DNA of 5,227 nucleotides, from contig DMNK01000140.1 of assembly GCA_003453695.1 (NCBI GenBank), positions 354 to 5,580 on the forward strand, given 5' to 3'. This document shows positions 1 through 4,536 of the stretch, piece by piece. Position numbers and translations under genes: made by a program. The notes under the pieces are model-generated. The model was not told the origin of the DNA, made no database searches, and worked only from the letters and a program-made list of their open reading frames with translations. Source of the stretch: Acidimicrobiaceae bacterium. Its GTDB lineage: Bacteria > Actinomycetota > Acidimicrobiia > Acidimicrobiales > UBA8190. The stretch's first letter is position 1. Each line of letters starts with the position of its first letter.

Positions 1-65
1 AGCGCCGCGCCGACCGCCGCCGCCGCCGCCAGCAGGCCCACGGCTGTGAGCAGCCGGCTCCTCAC
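1..65 (-). CDS. N-terminus of an exported or membrane protein, cut by left edge; possibly an efflux adaptor
   Basis: Only the first 21 codons are inside the window. Read from the GTG at 65-63, the peptide starts MRSRLLTAVGLL and continues with five alanines, a Val-Gly and two more alanines. That is a short basic N-terminus followed by a hydrophobic core, as in a signal peptide or membrane anchor. The GTG overlaps the TGA of the upstream lipoprotein gene (GTGA, 65-62), so the two genes are probably co-transcribed and translationally coupled. In actinobacteria a lipoprotein of the upstream type is often followed by a HlyD/RND-type periplasmic adaptor and then a MacB-like ABC ATPase and permease. 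That identity is inferred from context only; nothing in these 21 residues proves it. No strong Shine-Dalgarno sequence precedes the GTG, which fits coupling. Confidence 0.6.
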   Translation of the reverse strand, partial: MRSRLLTAVGLLAAAAAVGAA

Positions 66-652
66 GGCCCGGTCCCGCCGTCGTGCACTCCGGCCGGCAG
101 GAGATGCCGACAGGTGCTGTCAGCGGCGCGGAACTGTGGCGAGTACCGGCCGAAATCGTTGTTGATGCCCGGAACATTGCCGAGGTTCAGCTGCCCCATC
201 GGACCCGGGTCGAGCATGGGGATCTGATGGGCCCGCATGCACTCCGCGTACCGGGTGAGCCCCGGCAGCCACGACGCCAGCTGCTGTTGGGCGTGCGCCT
301 GTTTCATCTGGGCGACGGGAGCGATGATGTGGTTGCAGGCGGCCAGCCCGGCGTTGGTGCTCGGCCCCGGCGGCGGGATCTCGATGCTGAGGCCTTGGTG
401 ACCCGGCCGGTGCACGGGGTCAGGCTCGTTGATCCCGTGGGCCCGGAGGCAGCGGGCGAACTCCACGAAGAGCCGGTCGGACCGGGCCACCGAAAGCGGC
501 CCGCTCGCCTGGGAGGCGGCAGCGTGCCCCGGCAGGCTGGCCACCGACGGCGACGCTCGCCCGGACGAACACGCTGCGGTGACCAAGCCCGCCATGCCGA
601 GGCAGGCGAGCCCGACGGCCATGTTCCGGGTTCGAAGAAGTGAGACCCCCAT
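62..652 (-). CDS. Cysteine-containing lipoprotein with duplicated C-x-RAH-x-I motif
   Basis: This is a 196-residue predicted lipoprotein. The signal peptide covers residues 1-27 (RTRN, then a hydrophobic stretch) and ends in the lipobox VTAAC, with Cys28 as the lipidated residue. The start at 652 is chosen because GGGAGG lies just upstream and it places the signal peptide at the very N-terminus; the frame stays open to 808, but that extension is Arg/Pro-rich and has no such signal. The mature part has two similar modules. Residues 65-79 contain ARCLRAHGI..PDP and residues 135-149 contain AECMRAHQI..LDP, a constant offset of 70. Each is followed by a C-x-H-[IL]-[IL] motif at Cys106 and Cys181. 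Such paired-cysteine proteins are known as hypothetical proteins in actinobacteria, often beside ABC efflux operons. The biochemical role is unknown; a surface accessory to the exporter downstream is a guess. It stands divergent to the two-component operon. Confidence 0.85.
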   Translation of the reverse strand: MGVSLLRTRNMAVGLACLGMAGLVTAACSSGRASPSVASLPGHAAASQASGPLSVARSDRLFVEFARCLRAHGINEPDPVHRPGHQGLSIEIPPPGPSTNAGLAACNHIIAPVAQMKQAHAQQQLASWLPGLTRYAECMRAHQIPMLDPGPMGQLNLGNVPGINNDFGRYSPQFRAADSTCRHLLPAGVHDGGTGP

Positions 653-655
653 GCG

Positions 656-664
656 ACCTCCCTC
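656..664 (-). promoter_or_regulatory. Ribosome binding site of the divergent lipoprotein gene
   Basis: On the minus strand GAGGGAGGT ends three bases before the ATG at 652. The GGAGG core is a near-consensus Shine-Dalgarno sequence. It decides this start over the longer upstream frame. Confidence 0.65.
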
Positions 665-861
665 ATGTGGCGAGTCGTTCGCTCGTGGTCCTACGCCTCG
701 ACACCTTGCACGGGTCCAACCCGGGCTTCGTCGGCACGTCGGCGCGCCGGCCGGCGCCCGCCCTTGGACGGGCAGTCGGTGTGGCGTCAGCGGATGAGCA
801 CCGGCCACGCCCGCGACGCGATCGCCTCGTCATGTCAGGCCGGTGCAAGGTCGGGTGGGGC

Positions 862-865
862 AGGA
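862..865 (+). promoter_or_regulatory. Ribosome binding site of the response regulator
   Basis: AGGA lies eight bases before the GTG at 874. It supports this GTG over the in-frame ATG at 832 and agrees with the place where homology to receiver domains begins. Confidence 0.5.
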
Positions 866-873
866 TTGAGCTG

Positions 874-1527
874 GTGAGGGTGCTCGTCATCGAGGACCAG
901 GTCGACCTGGCCGACGACATCGTCGAGGGGCTGCGCGACCAGGGCATGGCCGCCGACCTCGCCTACGACGGAGCCAGCGGGCTCGAGAAGGCGCTTCTCA
1001 ACCACTACGACGTCGTCGTCCTCGACCGCGACCTTCCCAAGGTGCACGGCGACGCCGTCTGCACGGCGATGGCCGGGGCGCGATCAGAGGCCCGAATCCT
1101 CATGCTCACCGCCGCCAAGGGAGTGGAGGAGCGCGTCGAAGGGCTGAATCTGGGCGCCGACGACTACCTGCCCAAGCCGTTCGCATTCACGGAGTTGGTG
1201 GCACGGGTGCGCGCCCTGGGCCGGCGGAGCCCGCCCGCTCCCCCGGTCGCCACCCGGGGCGACATCGTCTTCGACCGGGCCCGGCGCCGGGTGAGCCGAG
1301 GCGGGAGGCCGATCTCGCTCACGCGCAAGGAGCTGGCCGTGCTCGAAGTGCTCCTCGTGGCCGACGGCGCCGTCGTGAGCGCCGAGAGCCTGCTGGAGCG
1401 GGTGTGGGACGAGCACACCGACCCGTTCAGCCAGGCAGTCACCGTGACGATCGCCAGGCTGCGGCGAAAGCTCGGTGCCCCCGACCCCATCGAGACGCTC
1501 GTGGGATCGGGCTATCGGTTGCGATGA
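874..1527 (+). CDS. OmpR-family response regulator, CutR-like
   Basis: This is a 217-residue cytoplasmic transcription regulator, the normal length for the OmpR/PhoB family. The receiver domain spans residues 1-115. It has the acidic pair Glu7-Asp8, the phosphate-accepting Asp51 in VVVLDRDLP, the conserved Thr79 in MLTA, and Lys101 in YLPKPF. A linker rich in Pro follows, then a winged-helix DNA-binding domain from about 128 to 217 with SLTRKELAVLEVLL, the recognition-helix region around VTVTIARLRRKLG, and the C-terminal wing ending in GSGYRLR. The wording DRDLPKVHGD and GADDYLPKPFAFTELVARVRALGRR closely resembles Streptomyces CutR from memory. The GTG at 874 is taken as the start because the receiver strand RVLVIED begins there. 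The TGA overlaps the ATG of the kinase gene (ATGA), so the pair is coupled. It is probably phosphorylated by that kinase and may act on the divergent promoter region; target genes are inferred. Confidence 0.95.
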   Translation: MRVLVIEDQVDLADDIVEGLRDQGMAADLAYDGASGLEKALLNHYDVVVLDRDLPKVHGDAVCTAMAGARSEARILMLTAAKGVEERVEGLNLGADDYLPKPFAFTELVARVRALGRRSPPAPPVATRGDIVFDRARRRVSRGGRPISLTRKELAVLEVLLVADGAVVSAESLLERVWDEHTDPFSQAVTVTIARLRRKLGAPDPIETLVGSGYRLR

Positions 1528-2810
1528 CCTTGGCGAGCGCTGTCGGCTGGATCCGCGCCAGACTTCCCCAGACGGTCCGCGTGCGGCTGTCGTTGCTGTA
1601 CGCGGGTCTGTTCCTGGCGGCGGGGACGCTGTTGCTGGCGCTGACCTATGCCCTCGTGGCGGGCAGCCTTCCGAGCCCGGCGAGCGTCACCGCCAGCCAG
1701 CGGGTGAAGGCGATCACTCTTTGCAAAGCCGCCAAGGCGGCGGCTCAGGGCAAGACGGGAGCGGCGAAACCCGTCGCCGTTCCCGTCTCCGACGAAGCGG
1801 CATGCACGTACGCGTACCGCGCCGGAGTGAGTCAGGCCGTCAGGGCCCAGAACGCCCGGACGCTGAGCGATCTGCTCCTCTTCTCCCTGCTGGGCCTCGG
1901 GGTCATGACCCTGGTCTCTGGCGGGCTCGGATGGATCATGGCTGGTCGGGTGCTGCGACCCGTATCGGCAATCACCGGTACTGCCAGGCGGGCCTCAGAG
2001 CGTCACCTCGGGGAGCGTGTTGCGCTCGGAGGGCCTCATGACGAGCTCAAGGAGCTGGCCGACACCTTCGACGACATGTTGGCTCGCCTCGATACGGCCT
2101 TCGCCACCCAGAAGCGCTTTGTGGCGGACGCTTCACACGAGTTGCGAACGCCCCTCACGGTCATGCAGACCGCCCTCGACGTGACCATGGCCAAGCCCCA
2201 GCGGTCGCCGGAGAGCGTCGAAGCCATGGTCGTCAAACTGCGCCGCTCTCTTGGCCACGCCGAGGCACTCATCGACGCGCTCCTGACCCTGGCAGTGAGC
2301 GAGCAGCGCATCGAGGGTCCTGAGTTCGTCGACCTGGCCACGTTGGCCGAGGACGTGTTGGAAGGTGCGAGGGCGGCAGTCGAGGGCGCCGGACTGCGGC
2401 TTCATACCGACCTCGACCCCGCCGAGACGGTCGGGGACCAGGTGCTGCTCGAGAGACTGCTGTCCAACCTCCTGGACAACGCCGTCCGCTACAACGTCGA
2501 GGGCGGCTGGATCGCCGTGCGAAGCGGCAAGTCGAGCTCTCGGGCCTTCGTCGAGGTTGCCAACAGCGGCCCAGTCGTGGACCCCGATGACATACCAGCC
2601 CTGCTGGAACCCTTTCGTCGGGCCGATGGGAAGTCACGCGGCGGAGAAGGCTTCGGTCTTGGACTGGCCATCGTCCGATCCATCGCCATTGCCCATAACG
2701 CCGACCTCGAGACCCAGGCCCGGACAGAAGGCGGCCTGCGGGTCAACGTGGTCCTTCCCCCTCAGGCGGTGGGCAACAGCCATGCCAGACCGACGGGGCG
2801 AGCGGAATGA
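1524..2810 (+). CDS. Membrane sensor histidine kinase, CutS-like
   Basis: This is a 428-residue sensor kinase. The first membrane segment is at about 22-47 and the second at about 117-140, enclosing an outer loop of about 70 residues that holds Cys67 and Cys94. A HAMP domain covers about 141-195. The HisKA domain carries the phosphorylated His205 in SHELRTP. The ATP-binding domain has the N box LLSNLLDNAVRYN (313-325), an F box LLEPFRRAD (360-368) and the G2 box GEGFGLGLAIV (374-384). The G1 box reads VANSGPV, with Asn347 where most kinases have Asp; I recall this variant from other actinobacterial kinases. The ATG at 1524 is preferred because it overlaps the regulator's stop (ATGA) and places the first membrane segment close to the N-terminus; the frame is open from 1404, but that part overlaps the regulator's DNA-binding domain. 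It is the cognate partner of the upstream regulator. The signal is unknown; the cysteine pair hints at redox or folding state. Confidence 0.95.
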   Translation: MTLASAVGWIRARLPQTVRVRLSLLYAGLFLAAGTLLLALTYALVAGSLPSPASVTASQRVKAITLCKAAKAAAQGKTGAAKPVAVPVSDEAACTYAYRAGVSQAVRAQNARTLSDLLLFSLLGLGVMTLVSGGLGWIMAGRVLRPVSAITGTARRASERHLGERVALGGPHDELKELADTFDDMLARLDTAFATQKRFVADASHELRTPLTVMQTALDVTMAKPQRSPESVEAMVVKLRRSLGHAEALIDALLTLAVSEQRIEGPEFVDLATLAEDVLEGARAAVEGAGLRLHTDLDPAETVGDQVLLERLLSNLLDNAVRYNVEGGWIAVRSGKSSSRAFVEVANSGPVVDPDDIPALLEPFRRADGKSRGGEGFGLGLAIVRSIAIAHNADLETQARTEGGLRVNVVLPPQAVGNSHARPTGRAE

Positions 2811-2867
2811 CCTTCCGCTTTCCGTCGTAGCGGATCCGGCATAGCGGTCAGCCAGGAGGGCCGCGGA

Positions 2868-2924
2868 GCGAATACCGGATGCCCCTCGGGGACCCCGAGG
2901 GGGCGCGGTAGCCGGCATTCTCGC
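2868..2924 (+). terminator. Strong GC-rich stem-loop after the two-component operon
   Basis: The core is a perfect 10-bp inverted repeat, CCCCTCGGGG at 2882-2891 and CCCCGAGGGG at 2893-2902, separated by one base (the real loop must be a few bases wider). Outer arms also pair: GCGAATACCGG at 2868-2878 with CCGGCATTC and TCGC at 2912-2924, with mismatches and an internal loop. It lies 58 bases after the kinase stop and before the next gene on the same strand. No T tract follows, as is common for actinobacterial terminators. It could instead be a structured leader of the next gene. Confidence 0.5.
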
Positions 2925-2964
2925 CCGGTTGATTTCGGGCCGATCGAGGCACAACCTGAGTGAT

Positions 2965-3909
2965 ATGGGTCGCCCTGTGCTGGTTGCCCTCGCTGCAGCA
3001 GCGGTGGGATGCTGCCTAATGCTTGCTGGCTGTGGTGCCGGGGCCACGAGCCCAGTCGTCGATAGCCACGCCACGCCTCGCGGCTGGGTGGCCGTACCCT
3101 TCGGCCAAATCCAAATCTCCGTGCCCGCTTCGTGGTTCGTACTTCGCGACGGCGCTGGCGCTTGCGGGCTGCCCTCTGGTAGTGGCGGTGTCCTGCTGAT
3201 CAACGGAGGCACTTGGTGTGGACCGAATGACCGGACCTATGCCCCGCCGCCGACGCCTCCGACAGTCACCATGAATGTCACCCGTCCTGGGGACGAGATT
3301 CCTCACGGTAAAGCCGAACGCGTCCATGGAATCTCGGTGCAGCCCGTCGTGGACGGGTCCTGGTGGCTTCGTGCCTTCAATCTCTCAATCACCATCCGTG
3401 GCACCGACCCATCGGCCATATTGAAGACTCTCACCTACTCTCCACGCGCTGCGGTCCTCTCGGGGTCCGCATCGGCCCCGCCCTCGGATTGGCACTCAGT
3501 CACGTTCGCTGGTCTTCGCTTTGCCGCTCCGCCAAGCTGGAAAGTGCACACCACGTCCGTTGCTCTATGCGGACCAGACCCAGAGAGCCAGCTGGGCTAC
3601 CACGGCGTCCTCCTCGTCCCGAGGATTATCGCTTCCCCTTCATGTCCTGGAGCGCTGCCGTACGCGACTCCTGAGAATGACGGAATCGAAGTGGATGCTT
3701 GGGACCACTCGCGGGTCAGATCCAGGCAATGTCTCTCATCCCCACGGACGATCAATGGACTCGCTGTCTGCATACTGAGCACCCCTGCTGACGACAGCCT
3801 TGATATGGTCGTTACCGAAGCCAATGGTCCTCTGATCCACATCGAACTTGGCCTTGCTGGCACGGGGAGCGAAGACAAGACGGTGCTCTATTCGCTTCGG
3901 CCGGCGTAA
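2965..3909 (+). CDS. Predicted lipoprotein with two tandem repeat units, unrecognised family
   Basis: This is a 314-residue predicted lipoprotein I do not recognise. The signal peptide is short and hydrophobic (residues 1-22) and ends in a perfect lipobox, LAGC, with Cys23 lipidated. The ATG at 2965 is chosen because it puts the basic residue and hydrophobic core at the N-terminus; a TTG at 2929 in the same frame would add 12 polar residues. No strong Shine-Dalgarno sequence is visible. The mature protein has two similar units, about 40-160 and 175-313. W41-V60 and W176-V195 align without gaps (W, V, F, P-x-SW-x-V kept), and the offset of 135 also maps Cys67 to Cys202. GVLL recurs at 75 and 214, and a second cysteine at 85 and 227. 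Unit 2 has an extra pair, Cys256 and Cys269. The protein is probably surface-anchored, and the cysteines may form disulfides. GC content is lower than in the kinase gene. Function cannot be stated. Confidence 0.85.
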   Translation: MGRPVLVALAAAAVGCCLMLAGCGAGATSPVVDSHATPRGWVAVPFGQIQISVPASWFVLRDGAGACGLPSGSGGVLLINGGTWCGPNDRTYAPPPTPPTVTMNVTRPGDEIPHGKAERVHGISVQPVVDGSWWLRAFNLSITIRGTDPSAILKTLTYSPRAAVLSGSASAPPSDWHSVTFAGLRFAAPPSWKVHTTSVALCGPDPESQLGYHGVLLVPRIIASPSCPGALPYATPENDGIEVDAWDHSRVRSRQCLSSPRTINGLAVCILSTPADDSLDMVVTEANGPLIHIELGLAGTGSEDKTVLYSLRPA

Positions 3910-3994
3910 ACCCCGATAGAGGCGATGACGGGCCCGCCAGGCTGCAAAGCACCCGGTATTAGAGGCGGATTCAGCCTGCGCACTTAACGTGCCG

Positions 3995-4279
3995 TTATGG
4001 ATAGGCCAGTCCTTGCCGCTCGGCAGCCATCCGCATAGCTCGGAAGGCGACCTGAGCCAAGCTGCTGATCTCGTCGTTGGACCACGTTTCGGGCACACGG
4101 TATTCGATTCGCACGCACGGGCGGGTGTCGGCGGGCGGCTTCTTGGGAGGAAGAGGCCATGCGGCCTCCCTTCCTCCCCGGCCTACCCCAAGGGAATAGC
4201 CGATGATCCCACCGTACGGCTTTGGCATGTCCTGGCCACAAGCAGGGCAATCCTTGTCGTCTGATACTCGGATGACCAT
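3995..4279 (-). CDS. Small hypothetical protein with CPxCG motif
   Basis: This is a possible 94-residue protein of unknown function. Near the N-terminus it has CPACG (Cys11, Cys14), a knuckle typical of zinc ribbons, but only one such pair; the only other cysteine is Cys55. The C-terminal third (SNDEISSLAQVAFRAMRMAA) looks like an amphipathic helix. Hand-counted GC by codon position is about 65, 52 and 71%, the pattern expected of a coding frame, and the composition is balanced, unlike the Arg/Pro-rich alternative frames here. Against it, no Shine-Dalgarno sequence precedes the ATG, an in-frame TAG lies four codons upstream, and a strong hairpin (4145-4178) falls inside the frame. It stands alone, convergent with the upstream lipoprotein gene and divergent from the DUF4232 gene. 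No signal peptide is seen, so a cytoplasmic location is likely if it is real. Confidence 0.5.
   Translation of the reverse strand: MVIRVSDDKDCPACGQDMPKPYGGIIGYSLGVGRGGREAAWPLPPKKPPADTRPCVRIEYRVPETWSNDEISSLAQVAFRAMRMAAERQGLAYP
4145..4178. repeat. Inverted repeat, 14-bp stem with 4-base loop
   Basis: GGGAGGAAGAGGCC at 4145-4158 pairs with GGCCTCCCTTCCTCCC at 4163-4178 around the loop ATGC. The only irregularity is a two-base bulge in the right arm. It is one of the strongest hairpins in the window. It lies inside the possible 94-residue gene and has no T tract. It may be a terminator for transcripts arriving from the left, or an mRNA structure. Confidence 0.6.
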
Positions 4280-4536
4280 GCGAGGAGCCTATGGCTGGCA
4301 ATCGCTGGGCATCCGGGTAGTGCCGCACCAGGGCGCCTCGCCCCGGCGGTGGGGTGCTCGGAAACGCGCCGACCCGCAATACGCCGACCGGCCTGGACCG
4401 AGGAACCTCGCCAAAGGCCCCGGGCCGGACCAGCCGAAAACCGCCAGGAACCCGACCCGTCAGTTAGCCGCAAGCAAGCACGGCTCAACTCCCAGATGTC
4501 AACCCGAGCGGCGAGCCGTGCGTTTCAATAGACGTG
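4280..4536. other. Stretch with no convincing gene
   Basis: All frames here give either short or Arg/Pro-rich translations without recognisable motifs. The stretch separates a minus-strand small gene from the plus-strand DUF4232 gene, so it should carry promoters for both, yet no clear -10/-35 pair is visible. Its only distinct element is the inverted repeat near 4478-4521. Confidence 0.5.
4478..4521. repeat. Perfect 9-bp inverted repeat upstream of the DUF4232 gene
   Basis: GCACGGCTC at 4478-4486 and GAGCCGTGC at 4513-4521 are perfect inverted copies separated by 26 bases. The right copy ends 15 bases before the ATG at 4537. It could be an operator for a dimeric regulator or a stem in the leader RNA that affects translation. 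Function is inferred from position only. Confidence 0.45.

Larger units (their letters stand above)
653..873. promoter_or_regulatory. Divergent intergenic region with 14-bp palindrome
   Basis: These 221 bases separate the minus-strand lipoprotein gene from the plus-strand regulator gene, so both promoters should lie here. I see no convincing -10/-35 pair on either strand. The region contains a perfect 14-bp palindrome GCGCCGGCCGGCGC at 744-757 and a small inverted repeat CGGGT-CCA-ACCCG at 711-723. Either could be an operator, but in such GC-rich DNA both could also arise by chance. OmpR-type regulators usually bind direct repeats, and I found no clear pair. Confidence 0.45.

Noticed and set aside
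15..29. Run of five GCG codons as a possible microsatellite
   Set aside because: It encodes the alanine-rich core of a signal sequence in GC-rich DNA, which is ordinary there.
83..643. Long plus-strand frame opposite the first lipoprotein
   Set aside because: Its translation is Arg/Gly/Pro-rich without motifs and mirrors a minus-strand gene that has a signal peptide, a lipobox and a ribosome binding site.
640..873. Upstream extension of the response regulator to an ATG at 640 or 832
   Set aside because: The added residues are low-complexity and not part of a receiver domain; AGGA is correctly spaced for the GTG at 874.
1404..1523. Upstream extension of the kinase
   Set aside because: It would overlap 120 bases of the regulator's DNA-binding domain; the ATGA overlap at 1524 is the natural start.
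2828..2847. Direct repeat TAGCGG, two copies 14 bases apart
   Set aside because: Six bases are too short to separate from chance, and no binding site of this kind is known to me after a kinase gene.
2634..3212. Minus-strand frame of 192 codons across the kinase end, stem-loop and lipoprotein start
   Set aside because: It spans two real plus-strand genes and a hairpin, and its composition shows no domain or signal.
3938..3978. 7-bp inverted repeat CAGGCTG/CAGCCTG after the 314-residue lipoprotein gene
   Set aside because: The arms are short, the loop is 27 bases and no T tract follows, so a terminator call is not supported.
3984..4379. Alternative minus-strand frame of 131 codons overlapping the CPxCG protein
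   Set aside because: It is Arg/Pro/Gly-rich with no motif; the competing 94-codon frame has a better codon-position GC pattern and a CPxCG motif.
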